Below are positions 51,292-64,000 of a stretch of 64,000 nucleotides of DNA, in pieces. The DNA is from Prescottella equi (GTDB taxonomy: Bacteria > Actinomycetota > Actinomycetes > Mycobacteriales > Mycobacteriaceae). Under the pieces are notes generated by a model. It was not told the DNA's origin. It ran no database searches and saw only the letters and a list, made by a program, of their open reading frames with translations. The stretch covers positions 124,001-188,000 of the forward strand of contig NZ_JAIVAH010000004.1 in assembly GCF_020171745.1 (NCBI RefSeq). The letters are read 5' to 3'. The translations under genes were made by a program, and so were the position numbers. Within the stretch, counting starts at the first letter, position 1. Every line of letters begins with the position of its first letter.

Positions 51292-52833
51292 ATGACCCCG
51301 AGTCTGGACGTGACCACCTCCGACGGCGTCGTCCGGGGCCGCCGGCTCGGTGACCTGCTGACCTGGCGCGGGATTCCGTTCGCGGCACCGCCCGTGGGGC
51401 CGCTGCGGCTGCGGGCGCCGCAACCGGCGGCGCCGTGGACCGGGGTCCGCGACGCCACCGAGTTCGGCAACGCCGCCCCGCAGTCCCGCATGGGCGTCAC
51501 GCTGCGACCGGGGAAGTACCAGCCGATCTCCGAGGACTGCCTCACGCTCAACGTCGTCGCGCCGGCGACACCCAGCAAATCGCCGCGGCCGGTGATGGTG
51601 TTCGTGCACGGCGGCGCGTTCGTCCTCGGGACCACCGCGATGGGCATCTACCGCGGCGATCGTCTGGCCCGCCGCGGCGACGTCGTGTACGTGTCGGTGA
51701 ACTACCGGCTCGGTGCCCTCGGCTACCTCGACTTCACCGAGTTCTCCACGCCCGAGCGGCCGTTCGACGCCAACCTCGGTCTGCGCGACCAGGTCGCCGC
51801 GCTGGAGTGGGTGCAGCGCAACATCGCGGCGTTCGGCGGCGATCCGGACAACGTCACGGTGTTCGGCGAGTCGGCGGGCGGCACGTCGGTCACGACGCTG
51901 ATGGCCACCCCGGCGGCGCGGGGCCTGTTCGCCCGCGCGATCGCCGAGAGTTCCGCCCCGAGCCTCGTCGGCGACGCTGTCCGGGCGCGGGAATGGGCCC
52001 GGCAGTTCCTGACGCTGCTCGGCAGCGACGATCCGGCCGATGCGGCGCGGGCCCTCGACGCGGCAACACCGGCCGAACTCGGCAAGGCCGGGACCCGGCT
52101 GGGCGCGAAGGTGCTGGCCGAGACGCCGGGCCTGCACCCGTTCGGCCCCGTCGTGGACGGTGACTTCCTGCCCGTCGCACCGCTGCAGGCGTTCACCGAC
52201 GGGAGCGCGCACCCGGTGCCGTTGATCATCGGCACCAACGCCCGCGAGGGCACTCTGTTCCCCAAGGTGATGGACGGTCTGCCCACGAACGCGGCCCGGA
52301 TCGACGCGATGTTCGCGCTCACCGATCCCGACGCCCGGGATCGCGTCGTCGCCGCGTATCGCGGCTACCCGGAGGCGGCGGCAGCGATCGATCTGGGTGG
52401 CGACCTCACGTTCTGGAAGCCGTCGGTCGACATCGCCGACGCGCATTCGGTCCACGCCCCCACCTACAGCTACCGCTTCGACTACGCGCCGCGGCTGCTG
52501 CATCGGCTCGACCTCGGAGCCACCCACGCGTTCGAGTTGTTCGCGGTGTTCGGCTACGGCGAGTCCGCGGCCGGGCGGGCGCTGACCGCCTACGGCGGCC
52601 GACGCGGACTGCGGGCGGTCACGGATCGGGTGCAGGAGAACTGGATCTCGTTCGCCCGCGGCGGCGTTCCGGAGCCGTGGTGGCCGCGCTACGACTCCGA
52701 GGACCGGCGCACCCTGATGTTCGACGTGCCCACCCGGGTCGAGCGGGATCCCAACCGGGACCGTCGAATCGCCTGGTCCGGCTACCTCGGCTACCTCGGC
52801 GAGGGCACCGCCGAAACCGAACAACGGCAGTGA
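51292..52833 (+). CDS. Type-B carboxylesterase, copy 1
   Basis: The 513-aa serine hydrolase is of the carboxylesterase/cholinesterase family. The start contains WRGIPFAAPPVGPLRLRAPQ, the oxyanion-hole HGGAF is at 106-110, the nucleophile is S194 in FGESAGG, and the catalytic His lies in LGATHAFELF. It has no signal peptide and is probably cytoplasmic. A strong leaderless promoter precedes it. The stop overlaps the GTG of a second, clearly related esterase by four bases. The pair is a tandem duplication; the substrates are esters of unknown type. Confidence 0.93.
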   Translation: MTPSLDVTTSDGVVRGRRLGDLLTWRGIPFAAPPVGPLRLRAPQPAAPWTGVRDATEFGNAAPQSRMGVTLRPGKYQPISEDCLTLNVVAPATPSKSPRPVMVFVHGGAFVLGTTAMGIYRGDRLARRGDVVYVSVNYRLGALGYLDFTEFSTPERPFDANLGLRDQVAALEWVQRNIAAFGGDPDNVTVFGESAGGTSVTTLMATPAARGLFARAIAESSAPSLVGDAVRAREWARQFLTLLGSDDPADAARALDAATPAELGKAGTRLGAKVLAETPGLHPFGPVVDGDFLPVAPLQAFTDGSAHPVPLIIGTNAREGTLFPKVMDGLPTNAARIDAMFALTDPDARDRVVAAYRGYPEAAAAIDLGGDLTFWKPSVDIADAHSVHAPTYSYRFDYAPRLLHRLDLGATHAFELFAVFGYGESAAGRALTAYGGRRGLRAVTDRVQENWISFARGGVPEPWWPRYDSEDRRTLMFDVPTRVERDPNRDRRIAWSGYLGYLGEGTAETEQRQ

Positions 52834-54305
52834 CCGACGTCGACGCGGACGTCACCCTCGCGGACGGAACCGTCCGTGGCCGACGGATCGCCGACCTGAT
52901 GTCGTGGCGTGGGATCCCCTACGCCGCACCACCCGTCGGGCCGCTGCGGCTGCGCGCGCCGCAACCGGTCATACCGTGGACGGGCGTGCGCGAGGCCCTC
53001 GAGTTCGGCCCGCCGGCACCGCAGCAGCGCCGCCCCGGCAGCGAGGACTGTCTCACCCTCAACGTCCTGCGGCCGGCCGCACCGAGTACCACCCCACGCC
53101 CCGTCATGGTCTACATCCACGGCGGGGCGCACACGGCCGGGACGTCGGCATCACCGATGTACAGCGGGGCCTCCCTCGTCCGCCGCGGCGACATCGTGTT
53201 CGTCTCGCTCAACTACCGGCTCGGCGCGCTCGGCTACATCGATTTCCGCGAGTTCTCCACGCCGGAGCGACCTTTCGACGTCAACCTCGGCCTGCGCGAC
53301 CAGATCATGGCGCTCGAGTGGGTGCAGCGGAACATCACGAGTTTCGGTGGGGATCCGTCGAACGTGACGCTGTTCGGTGAATCGGCCGGCGCGGACGCCG
53401 TCGTCACGCTGATGTGCACCCCGGCGGCACGGGGTCTGTTCGGCCGCGCGATCGCACAGAGTCCGCCGCCCGCCACCTCCAACGGCACCGAGCTGGCGCG
53501 GCTGTGGGCGCGGGAGTTCCTGGACCTCGCGGGTGTGGCGCGGTCGGACGCCGCCCACTACCTGACGACGGCGGCGCCGGCCGCGCTCGTGCGGACCGCC
53601 GTGAACCTCAGCGAGCGGGGGGCCGACGAGGTTCCCGGTGTGCGCCCGTTCGCGCCGGTCGCCGACGGCGAACTCCTGCCCACCCATCCGCTGGACGCGT
53701 TCGAGGAAGGCACCGAGCACCGCGTGCCGCTGATCATCGGCACCAATGCGGAGGAGGGCCGGATCTTCCCGCGGATGCTCGACATCCTGCCGACGAATCG
53801 CGCACGCATCGAGACGATGTTCGAGGGCACCGACCCGGCGATCGCGGCGCGGGTGATCGCGGCGTATCCCGGCTACCCGCGGCGGCGGGCGGCCGCCGAC
53901 CTCGGCGGGGACGTCGTGTTCTGGGAGCCGTCGCTGCGGTGCGCGCACGCGCACACCCGGCACACCGAGACGTACATGTACCGGTACGACTTCGCGCCGC
54001 GACTGCTGCGCCTGGCCGGGCTGGGCGCGACGCACGCGACGGAACTGTTCCCGGTGTTCGGCCGGCAGGGTTTCGGGGTCCGCACCCTGACCGCTCTCGG
54101 CGGGCGCCGCGGACTACGCGCGGTGACCGATACGATGCAGCGCCACTGGCTCGAGTTCGCCCGCTCGGGCCGCCCGCTGGAGTCGTGGCCGCGGTACTCG
54201 TCCGAGCGTCGTGACACCTTGATCATCGACGAGGTCTGCCGAGTGGAATCGGACCCACTGGGGCACCGCCGCGAGGCGTGGCTCGGATACCGACACCGCC
54301 ATTAG
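52830..54305 (+). CDS. Type-B carboxylesterase, copy 2
   Basis: This 491-aa paralogue of the preceding gene has matching blocks throughout (WRGIPYAAPPVGPLRLRAPQ, NLGLRDQIMALEWVQRNI). The oxyanion hole is HGGAH (97-101), the nucleophile is S185 in FGESAGA, and the catalytic His is in LGATHATELF. The GTG start overlaps the copy 1 stop (GTGA), so it is translationally coupled. The third Gly of the GESAGG motif is Ala here and the acyl-pocket segment differs, pointing to a shifted substrate range. Confidence 0.92.
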   Translation: MTDVDADVTLADGTVRGRRIADLMSWRGIPYAAPPVGPLRLRAPQPVIPWTGVREALEFGPPAPQQRRPGSEDCLTLNVLRPAAPSTTPRPVMVYIHGGAHTAGTSASPMYSGASLVRRGDIVFVSLNYRLGALGYIDFREFSTPERPFDVNLGLRDQIMALEWVQRNITSFGGDPSNVTLFGESAGADAVVTLMCTPAARGLFGRAIAQSPPPATSNGTELARLWAREFLDLAGVARSDAAHYLTTAAPAALVRTAVNLSERGADEVPGVRPFAPVADGELLPTHPLDAFEEGTEHRVPLIIGTNAEEGRIFPRMLDILPTNRARIETMFEGTDPAIAARVIAAYPGYPRRRAAADLGGDVVFWEPSLRCAHAHTRHTETYMYRYDFAPRLLRLAGLGATHATELFPVFGRQGFGVRTLTALGGRRGLRAVTDTMQRHWLEFARSGRPLESWPRYSSERRDTLIIDEVCRVESDPLGHRREAWLGYRHRH

Positions 54306-54363
54306 ATCTCGAATGGGTTACCGTTGCGAACTGCAACCAAATTTCAGGCTGTGGGAGACCTCG

Positions 54364-54804
54364 ATGGCGATGCTCGACCTGCGTCTGGGCGGCGACGGCT
54401 GGATCGCCCAGCTGACTCGGTTCGCCCTCGTCGGCGGATCGAGCAATGTCGTGTACGCGCTGTCGTTCGTCGTCCTCGACGCCTACGGGACCTTCCTGGC
54501 GAACGCGGTGGGCGTCGCGACCAGCACGATGCTGGCCAACGAGCTGCACCGCCGCCGCACGTTCCGCGCCGCCGACCGGGTCCGCTGGTTCTCCGCGCAG
54601 TGGGAGGGCGGCGCCCTCGCGCTGCTGGGCCTGATCGTCAGCTCGCTGGCCCTGGCGGGGCTGCACTTCTTCTTCCCCGACGCCACCGACCTCGTGTCGA
54701 TCACGCTGGTGATCGCCGTCAGCGCCGTCGTCGGCGGTCTCCGCTTCGTCGCGCTGCGCGGGTGGTGGTTCGGCCGCCGGGATCCGCTACTTCAGCAGTC
54801 GTGA
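54364..54804 (+). CDS. GtrA-family membrane protein
   Basis: The 146-aa protein has four TM helices typical of GtrA. Such proteins help move undecaprenyl- or decaprenyl-linked sugars across the membrane or anchor glycan modification. Conserved-type pieces are LTRFALVGGSSNVVYALSF and ANELHRRRTFR. ATG 54364 has GGGAG seven bases upstream and is preferred to an ATG 17 codons earlier. Its 3' end overlaps the end of the converging DNA glycosylase gene by 18 bases. Confidence 0.82.
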   Translation: MAMLDLRLGGDGWIAQLTRFALVGGSSNVVYALSFVVLDAYGTFLANAVGVATSTMLANELHRRRTFRAADRVRWFSAQWEGGALALLGLIVSSLALAGLHFFFPDATDLVSITLVIAVSAVVGGLRFVALRGWWFGRRDPLLQQS

Positions 54805-55653
54805 CATCCGCCGGTCGGCGAGGATCTTGCCGCTGGTTTGACACGTCGGGCAGTACTGGAACGACCGCTCGGCGTACGCCACCTCCCGCACCGTGTCCCC
54901 GCACACCGGGCACGGCATCCCGGTCCGTGCGTGCACGGTCATCCCGGCGCGCTTCTCGCCCTTGAGCCGGGCGGCCTCCTGTCCCACCGAACGTTCGACG
55001 GCGTCGGACAGCTCGGCGCGCATCGCGTCGTACAGCCGGTCCGCCTCGTCGGGCGTCAGTTTGGACGTCGTCGCGAACGGCGACAGCCGGGCCGCGTGCA
55101 GGATCTCGTCGGAGTAGGCGTTGCCGATCCCGGCCAGCAGCGACTGATCCACCAGCGCCGTCTTGATCCGGGCGGTGGTCCCGGCGAGGATCTCGCCGAA
55201 CTGCGGACGGGTCACCGCGAGCGCGTCCGGCCCGAGTCGCGCGATGCCCGGCACCTCCCGCGGGTCGGCGACCACCCACACCGCGAGCCGCTTTTTGGTG
55301 CCGGCCTCGGTGAGATCGAACGCGGGTGTCTCCCCGTCCGGGGTGAAGAAGTGCACGCGCAGCGCCAGCGGGCCTTTCCCCGGCTTGGGCGGCGCGGGGC
55401 TGGGATTGTCGATCCAGCGCAGCCACCCGCCGCGGGACAGGTGCGCGATCAGCCACAGCCCGTCGCAGTCCAGCGCGAGATGCTTGCCGAACCGGCCGGC
55501 CCCGGTCACGTTGCGGCCCTGCAGCGCGCTGATCGGCGGATCGAACGTCTTGAGCACGCTCAGCGCGGCGACGTCCACGCGTCCGACCACCGCGCCGACG
55601 GCATGGTCGCGCAGGAACTGTGCCAGGGCCTCCACCTCGGGCAGTTCGGGCAT
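54787..55653 (-). CDS. Fpg/Nei-family DNA glycosylase
   Basis: The 288-aa bifunctional base-excision repair enzyme removes oxidised bases and nicks the abasic site. It starts MPELPEVEALAQFL, giving the catalytic Pro2 and Glu3 after Met removal. It has the KHLALDCDG region, a helix-two-turn-helix segment (LLAGIGNAYSDEILHAARLS) and a C-terminal zinc finger (CPVCGDTVREVAYAERSFQY, then CPTC). The subfamily (Fpg versus Nei) is not settled by eye. The 3' end overlaps gtrA on the other strand. Confidence 0.93.
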   Translation of the reverse strand: MPELPEVEALAQFLRDHAVGAVVGRVDVAALSVLKTFDPPISALQGRNVTGAGRFGKHLALDCDGLWLIAHLSRGGWLRWIDNPSPAPPKPGKGPLALRVHFFTPDGETPAFDLTEAGTKKRLAVWVVADPREVPGIARLGPDALAVTRPQFGEILAGTTARIKTALVDQSLLAGIGNAYSDEILHAARLSPFATTSKLTPDEADRLYDAMRAELSDAVERSVGQEAARLKGEKRAGMTVHARTGMPCPVCGDTVREVAYAERSFQYCPTCQTSGKILADRRMSRLLK

Positions 55654-55693
55654 GGGGTCAGCGTAGGCCCGGGCGCCGACAGCCGTCGGGTGT

Positions 55694-56467
55694 TCAGCGA
55701 CGGATCAGGTAGATGTCCATGATCCAGCCCTTGCGCTCGCGCAGTTCGGCGCGCACGCGGACGATCTCGTCCTCGACGTCGCGGAGCCTGCCGGAGATGA
55801 GCACCTCGTCGGGCAGGCCGAGGTAGGCGCCCCACCAGATCTCCGCGTCCTTGTCCGGGACGTGGGTGAAGCTGCACTCGGCGTCGAGCATCACGACGGC
55901 GGTGCCGACGCCGTCGGGCAGGCCGTCGCGCAGTCGGCGCCCGGTGGTGACGTGGACCGGCTCACCGATCCGGTTGAGCACGATCCGGTGCTGCGCCGCG
56001 AGCGACTGGATGCTGGTGACCCCGGGGATCACCGTGTAGTCGAACGCGACATTGCCGCGGGCGAGGACGCGTTCGACGATCCGCAGCGTGCTGTCGTACA
56101 GCGACGGGTCGCCCCACACCAGGATCGCGCCGACGCCGCCCTCGGCCGCGAACTTCTGCTCGAACACCTCCGCGCGACGGTCGTGCCAGTCGTCGACGAC
56201 GGTGCCGTAGTCGGCCTGAGCAGAGCCTGCGGAGCGAACAGAAGGCACGTTCGTCCGGTCCCGCGGCGGGTCGAGGATGTCGACGATCCGGTAGTCGCGG
56301 TCCATGTGCTCGGACAGGATCGTGGTCCGCAGATCCACCAACTCCTGCTTCTCGTCACCCTTGCCGATGACGAAGAACACGTCGGCCCGGTTCATCGCCT
56401 TGACGGCCTGGATCGTCACCTGGTCGGGATCGCCGGCACCGATGCCGATCACGAGAAGCTCACGCAT
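55694..56467 (-). CDS. cobF: Precorrin-6A synthase (deacetylating), CobF
   Basis: CobF methylates precorrin-5 at C-1 with SAM and releases acetate, a step of the aerobic cobalamin route. The 257-aa tetrapyrrole-methylase-fold product has [38 protein letters not shown] and the [17 protein letters not shown] segment. ATG 56467 is the homology start. Other cob genes are not in view, so it stands alone here. The start lies 46 bases from the divergent thyA start, so the two promoters must overlap. Confidence 0.9.
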   Translation of the reverse strand: MRELLVIGIGAGDPDQVTIQAVKAMNRADVFFVIGKGDEKQELVDLRTTILSEHMDRDYRIVDILDPPRDRTNVPSVRSAGSAQADYGTVVDDWHDRRAEVFEQKFAAEGGVGAILVWGDPSLYDSTLRIVERVLARGNVAFDYTVIPGVTSIQSLAAQHRIVLNRIGEPVHVTTGRRLRDGLPDGVGTAVVMLDAECSFTHVPDKDAEIWWGAYLGLPDEVLISGRLRDVEDEIVRVRAELRERKGWIMDIYLIRR

Positions 56468-56500
56468 GGGGCAATTGTCCCGGCAGCCGATCGACCCACA

Positions 56501-56506
56501 TAGACT
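56501..56506 (+). promoter_or_regulatory. -10 element (TAGACT) of thyA
   Basis: TAGACT ends 7 bases before the GTG at 56514 with no RBS between, giving a leaderless thyA-folA mRNA. Confidence 0.55.
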
Positions 56507-56513
56507 CGGGTCC

Positions 56514-57790
<1,277 letters not shown>

Positions 57791-57899
57791 CGCACCGGAG
57801 ACGGTGGCCGAACCGTTAGGCCGATAGCCGGACCTTTCGCCGCGCGGTGGGTCATACTGCGGGAACCACCGTCCCTGCAGTCACCGGGAGTGACCTTTG

Positions 57900-58226
57900 A
57901 TGGACAAGACCTCGCTGACCGCACTCGCCCGCCAGCAGCTCAAGCTGGCGGCCACGTCGTCGAGCGGACGCAGCTCGCAGACCGTGTTCGGCGGTCACCA
58001 ACGCCACCTGCGCCAGACCGTCATCGCGCTGGGCGCCGGGAAGTCGCTGGCCGAACACGACAGCCCCGGGGAGGCGACGCTCCTGGTGCTCAGCGGCAAG
58101 CTCGCGCTGATCTGCGGTGAGGACTCGTGGAAGGGGTCGACGGGCGACCTGCTCATCATTCCCGCGGCGCGGCACAGCGTCGAGGCGCTCGAGGACGTGG
58201 CGTTCCTCCTCACCGTCGCGAAGTAG
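57900..58226 (+). CDS. Cupin-like small protein
   Basis: The 108-aa protein folds as a single double-stranded beta-helix: LRQTVIALGAGKSLAEHDSP carries the first-half His, and LLVLSGKLALICGEDSWKGS is followed by TGDLLIIPAARHSVEAL with the second-half His. Few metal ligands remain, so it may bind a ligand without redox chemistry. Small cupins like this often sense acids or sugars. ATG 57900 has GGGAG upstream. It is unrelated in sequence to thyA-folA and converges on the TetR gene. Confidence 0.75.
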   Translation: MDKTSLTALARQQLKLAATSSSGRSSQTVFGGHQRHLRQTVIALGAGKSLAEHDSPGEATLLVLSGKLALICGEDSWKGSTGDLLIIPAARHSVEALEDVAFLLTVAK

Positions 58227-58243
58227 TCACACCGGCGAAGCAG

Positions 58244-58858
58244 TCACACCAGCTGGGCGGCGGGGGCCGGGACGACGCCGATCGACAGCAGTCCGGACAC
58301 GAACTCGCGCAGCGCGGCATCGCTCGACGTGTCGACGACGCCGCCCGTCGTGATGAGCGAGGCCACCAGCCGGAACGCCCACTCGCACACCGCCCGCGGA
58401 TCGATCGACGTCAGCTGCTCGGCGGTCATCAATCGTTCGAACACCGGTGCGAGGTAGTCGGTGCCGCGCTCGACGAACGGTCGGGCCAGCACCGTGAACC
58501 ACGGCAGCACGACGGCCGGATCGTCGCGAAGACCCTTCTGCAGCAACATGTGCCGGCGCGCATAGCCGACGGCGAAGACGACGCAGTCGGTGAGTCCGGT
58601 GTCGAGCCGGTCGCTGTCCCGCAGCACGGGTGCCAGCAGCGTGAAGAACCGGGTGATCTCCCGCTGGAACAGCGCCTCGAAGATCTCGGACTGGTCGCCC
58701 ACGTACTTGTAGACCGTCGGCCGGGACAGCCCGGCGCGTTCGGCGATCACCGCGTGCAGTCGCGAGCTGTAACCGGACTCGACCAGGCAGGCCTCTGCGG
58801 CGTCGAGGATTCGTTCGCGAATCGCCACGGGGCTCAGATCTTGTGCGCGGGATCTCAT
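58244..58858 (-). CDS. TetR-family transcriptional regulator
   Basis: The 204-aa regulator has an N-terminal helix-turn-helix (IRERILDAAEACLVESGYSS, then VIAERAGLSRPTVYKYV) and a ligand domain of the usual length. It is divergent from the diiron oxygenase and Baeyer-Villiger-type genes, so these are its likely targets. ATG 58858 is preferred by the HTH position. The 201-base gap holds a palindrome (ACCGGCCGGT at 58887-58896) and two ACGTTCG copies, any of which could be the operator. Confidence 0.87.
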   Translation of the reverse strand: MRSRAQDLSPVAIRERILDAAEACLVESGYSSRLHAVIAERAGLSRPTVYKYVGDQSEIFEALFQREITRFFTLLAPVLRDSDRLDTGLTDCVVFAVGYARRHMLLQKGLRDDPAVVLPWFTVLARPFVERGTDYLAPVFERLMTAEQLTSIDPRAVCEWAFRLVASLITTGGVVDTSSDAALREFVSGLLSIGVVPAPAAQLV

Positions 58859-59059
58859 TCGCGGGAGTGTAGCGCCGACGACACCTACCGGCCGGTTCAA
58901 ATCTCGTCGATAAGTGTGCCACTGGATCACAGACACCATTGACGTTCGCGCCGGACACGCTTACGTTCGATGTGACACCGGCAACACCACGCCGCGTGGA
59001 CGCGGCGCTCGTTCCCACCCCCACCGCACCCGGCGGGGGTCCTCCGAGGAGGGACGATC

Positions 59060-59952
59060 ATGACACGCACGGTAGGCGCGCCCGATCGGGAAGCGTTCGC
59101 GGACAGACTGCTCCGGGGTTCGGTCAAACGCTCGTACGCCCCGGTCGTCGACATGGACTGGGACGCGCCGCTCGAGGACGGCAAGTACTTCCTCCCGCCG
59201 GACGTGCTCTCGCTCTACGGCACCCCGCTGTGGGAGTCGATGACCGAACCGCAGCGGATCGAACTGTCCCGCCAGGAGGCCGCGAACATCCTCAGCGTGG
59301 GCATCTGGTTCGAGAACATCCTCAACCAGGCGCTGCTGCGGCACCTGCTGCACAACGACCCGGGCTCCCTGCACACCCGGTACACGCTCACCGAGATGGG
59401 CGACGAGTGCCGGCACATGGCGATGTTCGGCCGCACGATCGAGCGGATGGGGGCCAAGCCCTTCCAGTTGCGGTGGTACCAGGCGGCCGCGGTCAACGTG
59501 CTGCCCAAGACCTTTCGCGGCACCATGCTGTGGGTTGCCGCGTTGATCGGCGAGGAGATCTTCGACGCCACCCAGCGTCGCGTGGTCGACGATCCGGAAT
59601 TGCAGCCCCTGATCTCCCGGCTGATGCGGATCCACGTCACGGAAGAGGCCCGCCACATCCAGTTCGCCCGCGCGGGCGTGCGGCGCCGGATCGCCGAGAC
59701 CCACCGCCTCGAGAAGGTCTGGGTCGGCACCGCGCAAGGACTCGGCGGGGTACTGCTCGAGCGCCTGTTCACGAATCCCGCCATGTACAAGCGGGCCGGC
59801 CTCGATCCGCGGGAGGCCCGGCGGCAGGCGCGGGCGAACCCGTGCTTCCGCGAGAACCAGCGTCGCGGCTTCGCCGATCTCGCCGCGTTCCTCGAGGACA
59901 CCGGGATGATGCGCCGCACGTCGCGCGCGCTGTGGCGCCGAGCCGGGTTCCT

Positions 59953-59956
<4 letters not shown>
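59060..59956 (+). CDS. AurF-like diiron oxygenase
   Basis: The 298-aa helical-bundle protein carries two E-x-x-H iron-binding motifs, DECRH (E116, H119) and EEARH (E196, H199). A first-helix Glu candidate lies in WFENIL and another at EEIFDA. This fits the AurF family of diiron N- or C-oxygenases. ATG 59060 follows GGAGG within a short GC-rich palindrome. The stop overlaps the start of a Baeyer-Villiger-type monooxygenase (GTGA), so the two form a coupled two-oxygenase module under the divergent TetR gene. The substrate is unknown. Confidence 0.82.
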
Positions 59957-62707
<2,751 letters not shown>

Positions 62708-62829
62708 CCCACGGGCCGCGTCGATATCCGGCAAACGCGATCTCGCGTCCGGCCCTTTGGCGGTGGCGGCGACAGGTACGAGTTCAGGGTACGGTCGCCA
62801 CCACGGCATGGGAGGTCGTGTGAGGACTA

Positions 62830-63684
62830 CTACTTGCCGCTGTAGACCGGAAAAACGCTGTCCTCGCCGTAGTCTCGGGCGCGCATGCCACGCAGGGTGT
62901 CCATGTCCTCGCCGGAAATGACGAAGTCCACCTCGGCGTTGCTGCGCATGTGCTCCGGATTGGCCGTCTTGGGCAGCGACACGGTTCCCAGCTGTACGGT
63001 GTAGCGGATACACAGCTGTGGCACCGTCACCGAGTACCGATCGGCCATCGCTGCGACCTCCGGGTTCTTCAGGATCCTGCCATGAGCGATCGGCGAATAC
63101 GATTCCACGAGAATGGAATTGCTTTCGCAGTAGGCGAGGAGTTCGGTCGGGGTGTTGCCCGCGTGGACCAGCAACTGGTTCACGTGCGGTGCAACGGTAC
63201 AGACTTCGAGGACGTTCTCGAGATCCTGCTGCTCGAAGTTGGACACCCCGATGGAGCGAAGCTTGCCCGCGTTGAAGGCGTCTTCGAGGGCCCGCCAGGC
63301 CTCGCGGTTGCCCTCGGCGTAGTCACCGCCCCGGAAATCGTCCCACGGCTGCGGGCTGTGGATCAGCATCAGATCGATGTAATCGAGCCCCAGGGCGGCA
63401 AGCGAACCTTCGATGGCGGCGACCGCCCCGTCGTAGTTCTTGATCTCGGCGGCCAGCTTGGTGGACACGAACAGTTCGTCACGCGCGACGCCGCAGGTGC
63501 GGACTCCTTCGCCGACTCCACGCTCGTTGCCGTAGGCCTGCGCGGTGTCGATGTTGCGGTATCCGATCGCGACAGCGTCCTTCACCGCGCGAGCAGCTTT
63601 GTCGTCGTCGATGAACCAGGTACCCAAACCCAGCTTGGGGATCTGGACCCCACCCGTCAGTGTGTATGCCTCGTTCAAGATCAT
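62830..63684 (-). CDS. Aldo/keto reductase, copy 2
   Basis: This 284-aa AKR has the same tetrad (Asp and Tyr in NIDTAQAYGNERGVG, Lys in VSTKL, His in LMLIHSP) and the cofactor motif SLPKTANPEHMRSN. It starts MILNEAYTLTGGVQIPKLGL, a typical AKR5-like opening. ATG 63684 is chosen by homology, with AGGAAGGAG upstream. It converges on copy 1 but is only moderately similar, so the pair is probably not a recent duplication. The substrate is unknown. Confidence 0.92.
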   Translation of the reverse strand: MILNEAYTLTGGVQIPKLGLGTWFIDDDKAARAVKDAVAIGYRNIDTAQAYGNERGVGEGVRTCGVARDELFVSTKLAAEIKNYDGAVAAIEGSLAALGLDYIDLMLIHSPQPWDDFRGGDYAEGNREAWRALEDAFNAGKLRSIGVSNFEQQDLENVLEVCTVAPHVNQLLVHAGNTPTELLAYCESNSILVESYSPIAHGRILKNPEVAAMADRYSVTVPQLCIRYTVQLGTVSLPKTANPEHMRSNAEVDFVISGEDMDTLRGMRARDYGEDSVFPVYSGK

Positions 63685-63872
63685 GCGGCTCCGCTCCTTC
63701 CTATCCTTCGGAGCGCACCATCGAGGCCCGCGCGGTTCCGGGCGCCACGAACGCTCACCCACTTCACGCTACGGCGCGACACCCGTCGGCGGCAGACCCT
63801 GTCAGGACCCCTCACGGCCGGCTTCAATCAGATCGAGATCGGAGAGCTGCACATTCGGCTCTACAAAAGGAA

Positions 63873-63912
63873 GTCCGGCGCCGACCCCCTCCCCCGAGGA
63901 TCGACGCCGGAC
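63873..63912. terminator. Hairpin near the right edge (1)
   Basis: GTCCGGCGCCGA pairs with TCGACGCCGGAC (12 positions, one mismatch) around a 16-base loop. It is probably a terminator for a gene beyond the window. Confidence 0.5.
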
Positions 63913-63921
63913 AGTCAAAGG

Positions 63922-63951
63922 CGGGAGCGGGCCACCACGATCCGGCTCCCG
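63922..63951. terminator. Hairpin near the right edge (2)
   Basis: CGGGAGCGGG pairs with CCGGCTCCCG with one mismatch around a 10-base loop, directly after the first hairpin. It is a likely second terminator stem. Confidence 0.45.
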
Positions 63952-64000
63952 TGCACTTCACCCCCTACATCGGGCGCCCACTGCAACGTGTTACACCCGG

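Larger units (their letters stand above)
63685..64000. other. Intergenic region at the right window edge
   Basis: I see no convincing gene here. The region holds the upstream sequence of aldo/keto reductase copy 2 and two hairpins near the right end. These presumably end a gene lying outside the window. Confidence 0.6.

Overview
The window is high-GC actinobacterial chromosome. Gene content and order point to Rhodococcus or a close relative in the Nocardiaceae. No rRNA, tRNA, CRISPR array, insertion sequence or phage gene was seen. Many genes look leaderless: a TANNNT-type -10 element lies 6-7 bases before an ATG or GTG, as is common in Rhodococcus and Mycobacterium.

Bases 1-38,050 are mainly core genome and keep the gene set of the Mycobacterium tuberculosis Rv0946c-Rv0985c region. 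From the left come a truncated SAF-domain gene, mscL, moaB2, and the envelope-stress set pepD (HtrA protease), mprB (kinase) and mprA (regulator). Matching 17-bp direct-repeat boxes precede mprA and pepD. A TRIC-type channel gene follows, then a zinc-starvation island. There, a CobW-like gene, rpmE2 (L31) and a frameshifted rpmF (L32) face rpmB, rpmG, rpsN and rpsR (zinc-free L28, L33, S14, S18) across two Zur-type boxes. A FecBCD-type metal or siderophore transporter comes next, then small genes, a MerR/HspR-like regulator and an AEC transporter. The VWA/AAA+ pair, purN-purH, two membrane proteins, sucCD, an M23 peptidase, pcrA, a chorismate mutase behind an aromatic leader peptide, gabD and pgi complete the core.

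Bases 38,050-64,000 are more accessory. They hold apbE, a crotonase, and a PapA/condensation-like acyltransferase. A ribbon-helix-helix regulator follows with a repeated GGCACCA operator; it heads a DUF4097 gene and a DrrAB-type ABC exporter. Next are a flavoprotein disulfide reductase, an MbcA/RES-type toxin-antitoxin pair, an SRPBCC pseudogene, an acyl-CoA synthetase with a D-amino-acylase-like amidohydrolase, tandem type-B carboxylesterases, gtrA, an Fpg/Nei glycosylase, cobF, thyA-folA and a cupin. The last block has a TetR gene divergent from an AurF-like diiron oxygenase coupled to a Baeyer-Villiger-type monooxygenase, then two aldo/keto reductases.

The most informative signals are regulatory or degenerate: the MprA boxes, the Zur island with its broken rpmF, the W/W/F/Y leader before chorismate mutase, a His-rich leader ORF plus terminator before an unknown 90-aa gene, and the six-half-site operator of the RHH-DUF4097-DrrAB cassette.
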